From assembly GCF_900186125.1 (NCBI RefSeq), contig NZ_FYBQ01000018.1, positions 1 through 33,652 on the forward strand: 33,652 nt of DNA, read 5' to 3'. Positions 15,120 to 23,626 of the stretch are shown in pieces; the first letter of the stretch is position 1, and every line of letters starts with the position of its first letter. The stretch is from Listeria goaensis (GTDB lineage Bacteria > Bacillota > Bacilli > Lactobacillales > Listeriaceae). The translations under genes and the position numbers were made by a program. The notes beneath the pieces were generated by a model, which was not told the DNA's origin, did no database searches, and saw nothing but the letters and a program-made list of their open reading frames with translations.

Positions 15120-16898
15120 ATGCCGGGTTTTTTTGGATTTATTTCAAATAAAGAAACAGCATTAGAAAAAGATATAGAGATTTATGACATTATTGAGGCA
15201 AACGATAACCTTATTGAAGAAAAAAATACAGTGAATACACCAAATTTATACGGTCGTTTTTTTAGAAATACAGTTAAAAAATTTGAACAAGATAAGACTT
15301 TTTCTCAAAATGAGGAAGCGTTTTTTATTGTTGACGGGGTAATTTTAAATAAACTTGATTTAATGGAAAAATATGAAATTAAAGATCGGAATATGTTTTC
15401 CTTAACGCAAAAGATGGCTCAATCTGCATCTAAGCCATTCTTTAATGAATTTCGCGGACATTTTTCAGGGGTGTTTTTAGACAAAACATCACATACTTTT
15501 AATCTATACACAAATCATATCGGAAATAAGGAAGTCTTTTATTATTTAGACAAACAGACAGATATTTTGTATTTTGGTACGGATGTAGACATTCTTGTGA
15601 AGTTGGTGCATAAACATGCAGGCAAACGTTTCAAACTAAAAAAGAATGCAGCGTATAGCATGATTACGCATTCCTATACATTATGTAATGATACGCTTTT
15701 CGAAGACATGTACCGATTAACACCAGGACATTATTTACAATATTCAGCCAATGGAATTGAAAAAAAATGCTATTTTGAAATAGATAATACGCCAATCGAT
15801 ATTACAGAAGAAGAAGCAATGGCTAAAATCGACGAACTCTTTAGAAATTCTGTAAAACGTTCTTTTGAAAAAGATAAGGAATATGGCTACAAGCATATAG
15901 CCGCTTTAAGTGGTGGTTTAGACTCAAGAATGACGACATGGGTTGCGCATGATATGGGCTATACAGACACATTAAGTTATACTTTTTCACAAACTGATTA
16001 TATGGACGAAACGGTTCCAAAGAAAATGGCGAGTGAATTGAAGAATGAATGGCTGTTTAAGTCACTAGATAATGGGATATATTTGTACAAATACTTTGAA
16101 GAAGCGGTGAAGATTTCTGGAGGTAGATGTCAGAGCTGTAGTATCACGCCTACGCTTAGCATGGCTAACACGTTAAACATGGATCAATTTGGTATTGTTC
16201 ATACGGGGCATCTAGGCGGTGCTATTTTAGGAACGTATTATGAAAAAGGTAGGAAGCAAGAATTCCATCCTGGTTCAGGTGCGAACTCGACGCGTTTGAT
16301 TGAGAAAGTTCAATATACGGAAGAAAATTCCTTCCATTTAAAAGATAAAGAGATTTTTAAACTGTATAATCGCGGTTTTACTGGGAATCTTATGGGCTTA
16401 AAACCATTTCTTAAAACGACGGAAGCCATTTCGCCGTATACGGATGTTGAATTTATGTCGTTCACTTTGACGTTACCATTTAAATACCGTACAGGGCATA
16501 ACATTTACATTAAATGGATTAATAAATATTATCCAGAAGCTGCGAATTTCGTTTACGATAAGGTGAAAGGAAAAATTAATAGAAAATTAATTAGAGTTAA
16601 AGGTGTATCAATTCCTTGGACAAGTATTCCTGCAGCGTTTGTAAAACTTGTGAAAATCAAGCTAGGTCTGAAATTGAATTCCAAGAATCATATGAACCCT
16701 ATTGACTATTGGGCGAAAATCAATCCAGATTTAAGTAATTTCTACCAAGAATCATTTAATAAAAATATCGATTTAATTAAAGATGAAGAACTAAAGAAAG
16801 ACTGTCAATTTGCATTTGAGTCGGGGAATTCAATGGAAAAAGACCAAATCATTAGTTTTATGGAGTTTTTGAGAATTATGAAAGGGTATATGGAATAA
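15120..16898 (+). CDS. Asparagine-synthetase-like amidotransferase without the catalytic Cys, in a polysaccharide locus
   Basis: 592 residues with the AsnB two-domain layout. The N-terminal class II glutaminase-like domain begins MPGFFGFISN, where active enzymes start MCGIFG. The nucleophilic Cys is replaced by Pro, so glutamine hydrolysis is not expected. Later parts of that fold are still visible (FFIVDGVILNK, FRGHFSGVFLD, LYTNHIGNKEVFYY, YFGTDVDILVK). The C-terminal domain has the ATP pyrophosphatase loop SGGLDS at residues 264-269 and DEKVP-like DETVPKKMA later. The acceptor is unknown. In surface polysaccharide loci such proteins are thought to amidate sugar acids, which is my inference here. 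It may use free ammonia. The ATG has AGAGGT upstream. The gene is followed, after 194 bases, by the flippase. Confidence 0.75.
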   Translation: MPGFFGFISNKETALEKDIEIYDIIEANDNLIEEKNTVNTPNLYGRFFRNTVKKFEQDKTFSQNEEAFFIVDGVILNKLDLMEKYEIKDRNMFSLTQKMAQSASKPFFNEFRGHFSGVFLDKTSHTFNLYTNHIGNKEVFYYLDKQTDILYFGTDVDILVKLVHKHAGKRFKLKKNAAYSMITHSYTLCNDTLFEDMYRLTPGHYLQYSANGIEKKCYFEIDNTPIDITEEEAMAKIDELFRNSVKRSFEKDKEYGYKHIAALSGGLDSRMTTWVAHDMGYTDTLSYTFSQTDYMDETVPKKMASELKNEWLFKSLDNGIYLYKYFEEAVKISGGRCQSCSITPTLSMANTLNMDQFGIVHTGHLGGAILGTYYEKGRKQEFHPGSGANSTRLIEKVQYTEENSFHLKDKEIFKLYNRGFTGNLMGLKPFLKTTEAISPYTDVEFMSFTLTLPFKYRTGHNIYIKWINKYYPEAANFVYDKVKGKINRKLIRVKGVSIPWTSIPAAFVKLVKIKLGLKLNSKNHMNPIDYWAKINPDLSNFYQESFNKNIDLIKDEELKKDCQFAFESGNSMEKDQIISFMEFLRIMKGYME

Positions 16899-17092
16899 AT
16901 TCATATATTCTTCAATCGACTTTATGCGTATTTTTTGTTCGCTAATTGTTAGAAGATGGTGCACATCTTATCAATTATTGCGTCCAACTTGTTGTTTGCT
17001 TATCTCGAAGTTTGCCTAGGTAATTCTTAACGCCGATGCAGACAAAAAGTTAATTTTGCTTGAAGGGGTACCGCAGAGAGGACATCTAGGCT
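16899..17092. other. Intergenic spacer between the amidotransferase-like gene and the flippase
   Basis: A small hairpin (AAGATG-GTGCA-CATCTT) lies at about 16951-16968 without a T run. No promoter is clear, so read-through from upstream is likely. Confidence 0.35.
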
Positions 17093-18541
17093 ATGAAAAA
17101 AAGTAACAGCATTTTAAATAAATTTTTATCGATTTCGATCGGGAGCTGGGTAGCTCTTATTATTGGATTCATTAGTACACCGATTGCAACGCGGTTAATT
17201 TCACCGGATCAGTTTGGTAAGGTGTCAATGTTTTTGCTAGCAGCTGAAATACTAGGCGCTGTGGCATTATTAGGCGCTGACCAGAGTTTTAACCGCTTTT
17301 TTTATGAAGAAGAAGAGGATAAGCGAAAGTATTTATTGTTAATTTGCTTGAAGCTTTCTATGCTTGCTTTTGCGATATTGTCAATCGGCGTATTGATTTT
17401 TTATAAAGATATTTCGAATTTTATCTTCTCATACGTTAGTTTTTGGCTAGTATTGCTACTTGTTTTGTATGCACTTTTACGGATAATTAATACGTATGCT
17501 TCCGTAGTTGTTAGAATGCAGCAGAAAGGTAAAGTGTTCTCGTTTAAACTCATTTTGAGTAAGTCGCTTGAGTTTGCTGGGATTTTGATGTTCGCCTTTT
17601 TCTTAGGGAATCAATTTGAAGTTATTATTTATGCTTATATGTTTAGTATGGCGGTTGTTTCGATCGTTATAATCGGAGTGGAGCACAAGTTTTGGAATTT
17701 CTTTAAAAAAGGAAGTATTAAAATTAAAAGCCACTCGTCTGATATTCTGAAATACGGCGTTCCGCTAATGGTGACGCTCTTAATGACGATGCTATTTGAA
17801 TCCATTGACCGAATTGCGATTAAACAATGGTCGAATTACACTGAAATTGGTTTGTATTCTGCGGCTTTTAAAATTGTGACGATTTTAAACACGCTACAAC
17901 TTAACTTTACTGCGTTTTGGGTGCCTTTAAGTTATGAGAAATTTAAGGAGAACCCGAATAATACTAAGTTTTTCAAGGATATGCAAGTGGTCGTTAGTTA
18001 TGCCATGTTAATTATCGCAGTGTTAGTCGTGATGTTTAAAGACGTTATTGTTCTTATGCTTGGAAGCGAATATGGTGGTGCCGCACAAATTATGCCATTC
18101 TTAGTATTTGTTCCAGTGCTCTACACGATATCAGAAGTAACCGTAGTAGGAATTAATTTTTATAAAAAAACGAAGCTCCATATCCTTATTGTGGCTCTAG
18201 TATGTTTATGTGGAGTTATAGGAAACTTGTTGCTCGTGCCATATATAGGTGCAACAGGGGCCGCGATATCTACAGGCCTATCCTATATCGTATTCTTTTC
18301 ACTAAGAACTTATTTCTCATTAAGGTACTTTAAAGTAAGTTATAAGCTGTTTCAATTATATGCAAGTATTGCGCTGTTAGTAGGCTATGCCTTTTATGCG
18401 ACTTTTGTAAAAGATATATGGAGTTCGTTCTTTATTGGAGTCGTTCTATTAATTGTCATTTCGGTGATGTATCGTGGCACTGTGAAAATGATGTGGCAAA
18501 AATCAATGGGAATTGTAAGGTCATTTTCACGAAAAGGGTAA
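17093..18541 (+). CDS. Wzx-type polysaccharide flippase (MOP superfamily)
   Basis: 482 residues and about 12-14 membrane segments. The start NSILNKFLSISIGSWVALIIGFISTPIATRLISPDQFGKVSMF is the classic N-terminal block of polysaccharide biosynthesis proteins that flip lipid-linked glycans across the membrane. Further matches include LGADQSFNRFFYEEEED and the mid-protein YGVPLMVTLLMT...ESIDRIAIKQW, with an ending that has a re-entrant loop AATGAAISTGLSYIVFF-like. The ATG is preceded by AGAGAGGAC. It is likely co-transcribed with the ligase/polymerase-like gene 92 bases downstream. The glycan it moves is unknown because no glycosyltransferase is encoded nearby. Confidence 0.88.
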   Translation: MKKSNSILNKFLSISIGSWVALIIGFISTPIATRLISPDQFGKVSMFLLAAEILGAVALLGADQSFNRFFYEEEEDKRKYLLLICLKLSMLAFAILSIGVLIFYKDISNFIFSYVSFWLVLLLVLYALLRIINTYASVVVRMQQKGKVFSFKLILSKSLEFAGILMFAFFLGNQFEVIIYAYMFSMAVVSIVIIGVEHKFWNFFKKGSIKIKSHSSDILKYGVPLMVTLLMTMLFESIDRIAIKQWSNYTEIGLYSAAFKIVTILNTLQLNFTAFWVPLSYEKFKENPNNTKFFKDMQVVVSYAMLIIAVLVVMFKDVIVLMLGSEYGGAAQIMPFLVFVPVLYTISEVTVVGINFYKKTKLHILIVALVCLCGVIGNLLLVPYIGATGAAISTGLSYIVFFSLRTYFSLRYFKVSYKLFQLYASIALLVGYAFYATFVKDIWSSFFIGVVLLIVISVMYRGTVKMMWQKSMGIVRSFSRKG

Positions 18542-18633
18542 AAAGGGTTCTTCATTTTAGAGTAAACCTATATTGTGATTGAAAATGTTTTGATATATAC
18601 TAAAAAACGGGAAAATTTATAGAAAAAATAAAG

Positions 18634-19962
18634 ATGTGTAAGGATGTAATTGTCATTAAAAACAGACCTCTAAACGTATATATTTTTATAATACTAACTG
18701 TAGCCTGCCCAATTATAGACATGATAAATGGTTTCTTTCTAGCATCAGGAACTTCTACACCTATAGGAATGGTTTATCGATTTGGATATTTTGCTTTCTT
18801 AGTTTTAATGATTATTGTTGAGAAACTTCCGAAAACATATTATACCTATCTAACCATTTTCTTTATACTCGGAAATTTATTAATGTTTTGCTTGCAAGGT
18901 ATTTTCTTGAAGAATAGTCCCGCGTGGATATTCGCAGACTTTTCGGTGTACATTAAATATTTCCTGTGGGTGCTAATTCCTTATTATGTTTATCAGCGAA
19001 GAGAAATTTTCAAAACCATTAATTTTGAAAATATCTTTCTTGCATTAGGCTCTTTGCTCACAGCAGAACTTTTGATTCCGTATGTTTTAGGTGTCGGGCG
19101 TCAAACTTATTCAACAGCAGGAGCAGGATATAAAGGCTTTTTCTTTGAGCAAAACTCCATTTCATTTGCGCTTATCATTACACTCACAATAACGACGCAT
19201 GTCCTTATTAAAGAGCTACAAAAAAGATGGGGCAAGAAAGTGTTCTTTTTACTCTTACTTTTTGCTGGAAATGTAGTGAGTTTATTCCTTTTGGCAACAA
19301 AAACGGTCGTTGTGTACGCGGTTCTGACTGTTGCGTACCTTTTAATTAGAGTAGTTTTCAAAAAACATTACCATTCAAATGTGCAGCGAGCTTTTGTTTG
19401 GCTTACGGCCATGTTTGCAGTAATCTGGATATTCTTTAGAGGAATTCAATCAGCGACAGAACTTGTCGCAGGTTCCGTTACTCGGATGCAATATTTTTAC
19501 AGAGTCTATGATGGTGATTTGCTTCGCTTGCTGTTTAGTTCTAGAAACGTATTTTTAGAAGGTGCCGCCAAGTTATTCTTTAATGATCCCAATTTTGCGT
19601 TCACTCTTTTTGGTGGACAAGGATTCCAGTATCGTTTTGAGAAATTTGGGCGTTTAGGCGTTGTTGAAATGGATTTCTTTGATTTATTTTTCGGTATGGG
19701 ACTTATCGGAACGGCGTTGTTTATTTTTATGATGCTGTATTTCATCTTCCGCGCTTTTAAACGCAAAATGAAATCAATTTATACGTTTGCGCTAGTCATT
19801 ACATTAGTCTATATCTTTTTTGTTGGACACGTTCTGTTTTCTGCAATGTCGGCAACGTTCCTCGGCTTAATTTGTGCAGGAATTATTTTGGCAAGTAGCA
19901 AAAAGGATGATGACGGTGCAAAATTAGAGCTCGACCAACCCGAAAACAATACATCAACCTAA
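18634..19962 (+). CDS. Wzy/O-antigen-ligase-like multi-TM polysaccharide polymerase or ligase
   Basis: 442 residues and about 11-12 membrane segments. The loop between later segments (ATELVAGSVTRMQYFYRVYDGDLLRLLFSSRNVFLEGA) and the RFEKFGRLGVVEMDFFDLFFGMGLIG block resemble the outer catalytic loop region of the Wzy/WaaL family, where repeat units are joined or moved to an acceptor. Sequence conservation in this family is low, so the call depends on topology and on the Wzx gene upstream. The start ATG at 18634 has only a weak AAATAAAG. An ATG at 18721 would remove the first TM. A terminator follows at 19994. Confidence 0.75.
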   Translation: MCKDVIVIKNRPLNVYIFIILTVACPIIDMINGFFLASGTSTPIGMVYRFGYFAFLVLMIIVEKLPKTYYTYLTIFFILGNLLMFCLQGIFLKNSPAWIFADFSVYIKYFLWVLIPYYVYQRREIFKTINFENIFLALGSLLTAELLIPYVLGVGRQTYSTAGAGYKGFFFEQNSISFALIITLTITTHVLIKELQKRWGKKVFFLLLLFAGNVVSLFLLATKTVVVYAVLTVAYLLIRVVFKKHYHSNVQRAFVWLTAMFAVIWIFFRGIQSATELVAGSVTRMQYFYRVYDGDLLRLLFSSRNVFLEGAAKLFFNDPNFAFTLFGGQGFQYRFEKFGRLGVVEMDFFDLFFGMGLIGTALFIFMMLYFIFRAFKRKMKSIYTFALVITLVYIFFVGHVLFSAMSATFLGLICAGIILASSKKDDDGAKLELDQPENNTST

Positions 19963-19993
19963 TTTTGCGTGAAGTTTAGAGGTTTTTGACATG

Positions 19994-20025
19994 TCGGCGG
20001 CCATTTAAAATGGCTGCTTTTTTTG
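19994..20025 (+). terminator. Terminator after the Wzy-like gene
   Basis: GCGGCCATTT pairs with AAATGGCTGC and is followed by seven T. It ends the polysaccharide group. Confidence 0.8.
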
Positions 20026-20117
20026 TTTTGAAAAATACACAACTTATCCATATCTTTCTAGGCGGATTTATGGTATTTTTAAACATGTTGATTCAATTTT
20101 GAAAGGAGGGAAATAAG

Positions 20118-20783
20118 ATGAGAAAAGCAATTGCTGAATTTATTGGAACTTTTGTTTTAGTATTGTTTGGTACCGGGACGGCTGTTCTAGGCGGCGGGAT
20201 TGAAGGCATTGGCATTCCAGGCATTGCGCTTGCATTCGGTTTATCGATTGTGGCGATGGCGTATAGTATTGGAACAATTTCCGGGTGTCATATTAATCCG
20301 GCGGTTTCCATTGCGATGTTTGTCAATAAACGTTTGTCTGCGAAAGACTTGGCTGTATACATAGTAGCGCAAATTTTAGGTGCCATTGTGGCGACGCTAA
20401 CACTGCGTACGTTCTTAATTTCTTCAGACTTGGCCACTACTAACTTAGGGCAGAATGGTTTTGGGAACTTAACTGCTTCAGGCGCGTTTCTAGTAGAAAC
20501 TATTTTAACGTTCGTTTTTGTTTTAGTTATTTTAATTGTAACAGGAAAAAATGGGAACGCACCGTTTGCTGGTCTAGTTATTGGTCTAACACTCGTTTTA
20601 ATCCACTTATTAGGTATTCCATTAACGGGTACATCTGTGAATCCGGCGAGAAGTATTGGCCCGGCACTATTTGCTGGCGGCGAAGCACTTTCGCAACTTT
20701 GGCTGTTCATCGTAGCACCGATTGTCGGTGGCGCACTTGCGGCTATTGTAAGCAAATTCGCGTTTAATAGTGAAGAGAAGTAA
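20118..20783 (+). CDS. MIP-family aquaporin (AqpZ-like)
   Basis: 221 residues, six-TM channel. The two half-helix motifs are INPAVS (in SGCHINPAVSIAM) and VNPARS (in GTSVNPARSIGPALF). The short length, the ISGCH before the first NPA and the LWLFIVAPIVGG ending fit water-selective AqpZ better than the larger glycerol facilitators, but selectivity is not certain. The ATG has GAAAGGAGGG upstream. It is a single-gene unit converging with the ABC exporter. Confidence 0.88.
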   Translation: MRKAIAEFIGTFVLVLFGTGTAVLGGGIEGIGIPGIALAFGLSIVAMAYSIGTISGCHINPAVSIAMFVNKRLSAKDLAVYIVAQILGAIVATLTLRTFLISSDLATTNLGQNGFGNLTASGAFLVETILTFVFVLVILIVTGKNGNAPFAGLVIGLTLVLIHLLGIPLTGTSVNPARSIGPALFAGGEALSQLWLFIVAPIVGGALAAIVSKFAFNSEEK

Positions 20784-20785
20784 AT

Positions 20786-20816
20786 AAAAAAACCACGAAT
20801 TTTCGTGGTTTTTTTA
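20786..20816. terminator. Bidirectional terminator between the aquaporin and ABC exporter genes
   Basis: A7 CCACGAA TT TTCGTGG T7 is a perfect palindrome. The ABC exporter stop codon (20814-20816) sits in its T-run side. Confidence 0.9.
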
Positions 20817-22553
20817 TTGCAATTGTTGCTCGGCGAAAGAAGCATAGAGCGGGTGGCTTTCGACTAATTCGGTGTGCGTTCCGCGTCCTGTAATTCGCCC
20901 GTTTTCAATGAAGAGGATTTGGTTTGCTGACACGATGGTCGACAGGCGATGCGCGATAACGAAAGTTGTTCGGCCAGACATTAAGTTCGCGAGTGCTTGC
21001 TGCACAATTTGTTCGGACTGGCTGTCTAGGCTGGCCGTTGCTTCGTCAAGCATTAAAATTTTAGGATTTCTTAGGAAAGCACGTGCAATCGCAATTCGTT
21101 GTCGCTGCCCGCCAGAAAGCTTAATGCCGCGTTCGCCCACTTCAGTTTGCATTTTTTCTGGCAACTTCTGAATAAATTCATCGGCGTAGGCAAGTTTTGT
21201 GACGGCCCACAATTCGTCTTCGCTCACTTCGCGGTCTAAGCCGTAGGTCAAATTGTCGGCGATTGTGCCGTATAGCATAGCACTTTCTTGTGAAACGTAG
21301 CCAATTTGGGAGCGCCAAGACTTGGTCGAAATCGCTGTAAGCGGTGTGTCGCCAACGTAAATCGCCCCGGTCGCAGGCTCGTAGAAGCGTTCTAAAAGGG
21401 CGAACAAAGTCGATTTTCCGCCACCACTTGGACCAGCAAAAGCCACAACCTCACCCGGATTCGCAGTAAAGCTGATGCCGTCAAGAATGGTGTCACTGCC
21501 CGCATACGCGAAGGATACATCTTCAATATGAACTTTTTCCCCCGAAATATCTTTTTCAACACCATTTTGAAGTTCTTCACTCTCTTGGTCTAAAATCTGT
21601 GAAATTCGTTCGGTGGCTCCTTTAGATTTCTGTAGTTGCGTGAAGAATGTGACAAACGATGTGACTGGCACAATAATTTGAAACAAATAAAGCAGAAAGG
21701 CGATAAGCGTTCCGGTTGAGAGTGTGCCAGAAGTGACACGGATACCGCCATAACCAATGATTGCTACGATAACCCCCATGACGACAAAGAAAATGAGCGG
21801 AGCGAGGACAGACACAACTTTTGCCTCGCGAATACCAAATCCAAACAAGCGATTGATACCTTCTGAACCACGTTTTTGCTCTAAATCTTCCGCGTTTGAT
21901 GCCTTCACTAGACGTGCTTCTGACAACGTTTGACTAATCATACCCGTAAAGTCGGCGGTTTCCTTTTGAAGGCCTTTGGAAATTTTGAACATGCGCTGCC
22001 CAAGCGGTGCTACGATTAGTGCGGTGACTGGGACGGCGATTAAAATAACGAGAGTCATTTTCCAATCCATGAAAAGTAAAATAGTGACGGCGCCGATAAC
22101 CGAAATAATCCCTGTAACAAATTGCGGCAGATGGTCTGCGATAAGCTCTTTAAGTAAGACGGTATCATTAATCATTCGACTTACGGTTTCGCCAGTTTTG
22201 GTATTATCATAATATGGAACTGGTAAGTGAATGATTTTATTCCATAAACGAATACGAATGGTGGCTACCATTTTTTGCCCCATATAATTAAGTAAAAAAA
22301 CAGAGAAGCCATTTGCGATTGCCTGAAGGACAAATGCGGCCACGATGATGGCAATTAAACTGCCGTTTATTTGTGATAATGAAAAGCCATCAATTAAATC
22401 TTTTGTAAAAAGTGGCACTACAAGGCCGGCGACGGTTGTAATGATGCTCGTGATTAAGGCAACACCGATAATCCAGTTCGCTGGTTTTACGGATCCTAGA
22501 AGACTGAAAAATTTGTTCCATGTATAGGTTGTTTCAGTTGTTTTTTTATTCAT
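20814..22553 (-). CDS. BmrA/LmrA-type ABC multidrug exporter (fused TMD-NBD half-transporter)
   Basis: 579 residues from the chosen ATG. Six TM helices lie in about residues 25-310 (for example WIIGVALITSIITTVAGLVVPLF). A linker follows, then the ATPase domain with GPSGGGKSTLF (Walker A), QESAMLYGTIADNLTYGL (Q-loop region), LSGGQRQRIAIARAFLR (signature), ILMLDEATASLDSQSE (Walker B) and IAHRLST (switch His). It works as a homodimer and exports hydrophobic drugs or lipids. The open frame extends to 22655, but the ATG at 22553 has GGGGGA upstream at good spacing and begins MNKKTTETTYTW, so the 34 extra residues are rejected. It lies divergent from the Crp regulator gene, which may control it. 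Confidence 0.93.
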   Translation of the reverse strand: MNKKTTETTYTWNKFFSLLGSVKPANWIIGVALITSIITTVAGLVVPLFTKDLIDGFSLSQINGSLIAIIVAAFVLQAIANGFSVFLLNYMGQKMVATIRIRLWNKIIHLPVPYYDNTKTGETVSRMINDTVLLKELIADHLPQFVTGIISVIGAVTILLFMDWKMTLVILIAVPVTALIVAPLGQRMFKISKGLQKETADFTGMISQTLSEARLVKASNAEDLEQKRGSEGINRLFGFGIREAKVVSVLAPLIFFVVMGVIVAIIGYGGIRVTSGTLSTGTLIAFLLYLFQIIVPVTSFVTFFTQLQKSKGATERISQILDQESEELQNGVEKDISGEKVHIEDVSFAYAGSDTILDGISFTANPGEVVAFAGPSGGGKSTLFALLERFYEPATGAIYVGDTPLTAISTKSWRSQIGYVSQESAMLYGTIADNLTYGLDREVSEDELWAVTKLAYADEFIQKLPEKMQTEVGERGIKLSGGQRQRIAIARAFLRNPKILMLDEATASLDSQSEQIVQQALANLMSGRTTFVIAHRLSTIVSANQILFIENGRITGRGTHTELVESHPLYASFAEQQLQ

Positions 22554-22635
22554 GTATTTTTCCCCCATTCCTGTTCTATTATATAGAGAAATTTCACGAA
22601 GTGCGTCATGCTTAAGAGGTAATTTTTTTAAGAAA

Positions 22636-22655
22636 TGACAGTGAAAAATTGTCAC
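22636..22655. promoter_or_regulatory. Inverted repeat upstream of the ABC exporter
   Basis: TGACA and TGTCA are separated by nine bases about 85 bases upstream of the exporter start. It could be an operator, but the protein is unknown. Confidence 0.3.
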
Positions 22656-22722
22656 AAATAATTCATTAATATTCGTTTTTAATCTAAAATTAGCTACAAA
22701 TATAGATTTTCAAATCAACAAA

Positions 22723-22736
22723 GTGATTTAATTCAC
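22723..22736. promoter_or_regulatory. CRP-type palindrome GTGA-N6-TCAC upstream of the Crp/Fnr gene
   Basis: GTGATTTAATTCAC is a perfect GTGA/TCAC pair with a six-base centre, the core of CRP/ArcR-type sites. It lies 90 bases before the regulator's ATG, in the region shared with the exporter. The encoded protein has Ser-Arg-Glu in its recognition helix, which suits GTGA recognition. Confidence 0.5.
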
Positions 22737-22786
22737 GATAGTTTGGTAGATTTTTGTATAATCGGAATATTATGCTAATTTGCTTG

Positions 22787-22795
22787 TGATATAAT
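22787..22795 (+). promoter_or_regulatory. Extended -10 promoter of the Crp/Fnr gene
   Basis: TGATATAAT (TGN plus TATAAT) is followed 31 bases later by the start codon. No strong -35 is present. Confidence 0.5.
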
Positions 22796-22826
22796 CATAG
22801 AACTAAAGCGTTCACAAGGAGGATCT

Positions 22827-23519
22827 ATGTTTCCTGTCAAAACTGATCATGTTAACTTAGAATTGAAAAATTTATTAGAAATTTGCTATGAGCACCCAAA
22901 GTACAATGAAAATTGTTCCGTTTTCACTACCAAAAAAGGAGATATCCTCCAGACAGTAGGCGAGGACAAAAAGAAGATTTATTTTATTCTAGAAGGGTAC
23001 TTTGGTGTTTTTATCCAAAGGAAGAATAAAAACGCACGTGAAACATTTTCGAAACAGGCTATCATTCGCTTTTTACAGAAAGAAGATACATTTGGCTTAC
23101 AATATTTATTTTCAGATAACTGGGAATCAAAGGTTTGTATTCAAAGTCTTGGAAAAGCAAAAGTAATGGAAGTGGATTGTACGTTTTTAAGAGGAATTCT
23201 TGAAGAAATTGATCCAAAGCGTAATTTTATTTTGGCGCAAATGGGTATCAAAATAAATGAATCAAGAGAGTTTTCGGAATTGAGTTTTTATAAAAAAGAA
23301 GAGCGAATTCGAAAAGCATTGCTTCAATGTGCAAATAAACTTGGGACTTTTTCACAAGATGGTATTATTTTGCCGAAAGAAATTACTCAGGAAGTTTTGG
23401 CTCGTTACACAAGCACATCACGCGAGTATGTCGCGTGCACAATCCAAGCTTTAACTAAAGAAGAGATTGTTCGTAATAAGCCGAAACCACTACTTATTTT
23501 GGATAAATCTAAATTATAG
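22827..23519 (+). CDS. Crp/Fnr-family (PrfA-like) transcription regulator
   Basis: 230 residues, the size of PrfA. The N-terminal cyclic-nucleotide-binding-like beta barrel (about 20-120) has GDILQTVGEDKKKIYFILEGYFGVF and a poor phosphate-binding cassette, so cyclic AMP is probably not its ligand. A long dimer helix follows. The C-terminal winged helix has LPKEITQEVLARYTSTSREYVACTIQAL, with Arg-Glu in the recognition helix. The ATG has AAGGAGGATC upstream. It may regulate itself through the palindrome at 22723-22736 and perhaps the divergent exporter. Confidence 0.88.
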   Translation: MFPVKTDHVNLELKNLLEICYEHPKYNENCSVFTTKKGDILQTVGEDKKKIYFILEGYFGVFIQRKNKNARETFSKQAIIRFLQKEDTFGLQYLFSDNWESKVCIQSLGKAKVMEVDCTFLRGILEEIDPKRNFILAQMGIKINESREFSELSFYKKEERIRKALLQCANKLGTFSQDGIILPKEITQEVLARYTSTSREYVACTIQALTKEEIVRNKPKPLLILDKSKL

Positions 23520-23525
23520 GGAATG

Positions 23526-23558
23526 AAGATGCAGCGGGCGATAAGCTGTATCTTTTTT
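23526..23558 (+). terminator. Terminator after the Crp/Fnr gene
   Basis: GATGCAGC pairs with GCTGTATC around GGGCGATA, then TTTTTT. Confidence 0.75.
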
Positions 23559-23576
23559 GTTTTCTTCAATTTGCGT

Positions 23577-23609
23577 TATAATGGAACCGTAAATTTGAAA
23601 GCGTTTTAA
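23577..23609 (+). promoter_or_regulatory. -10 element and downstream cre-like CcpA site of the transaldolase gene
   Basis: TATAAT lies at 23577-23582. TGAAAGCGTTTTAA at 23596-23609 matches the catabolite repression consensus TGWAARCGYTWNCW at 13 of 14 positions and lies just after the expected transcription start, the classic place for CcpA repression. The -35 is weak. Confidence 0.55.
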
Positions 23610-23626
23610 ATGAAGGAGGAATTGGC

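Noticed and set aside
20288-20845. Minus-strand 185-codon frame opposite the aquaporin
   Set aside because: It is antisense to a well-recognised six-TM channel and crosses the terminator.
22554-22655. N-terminal extension of the ABC exporter
   Set aside because: The ATG at 22553 has the only good ribosome binding site, and the extra residues do not look like an exporter N-terminus.
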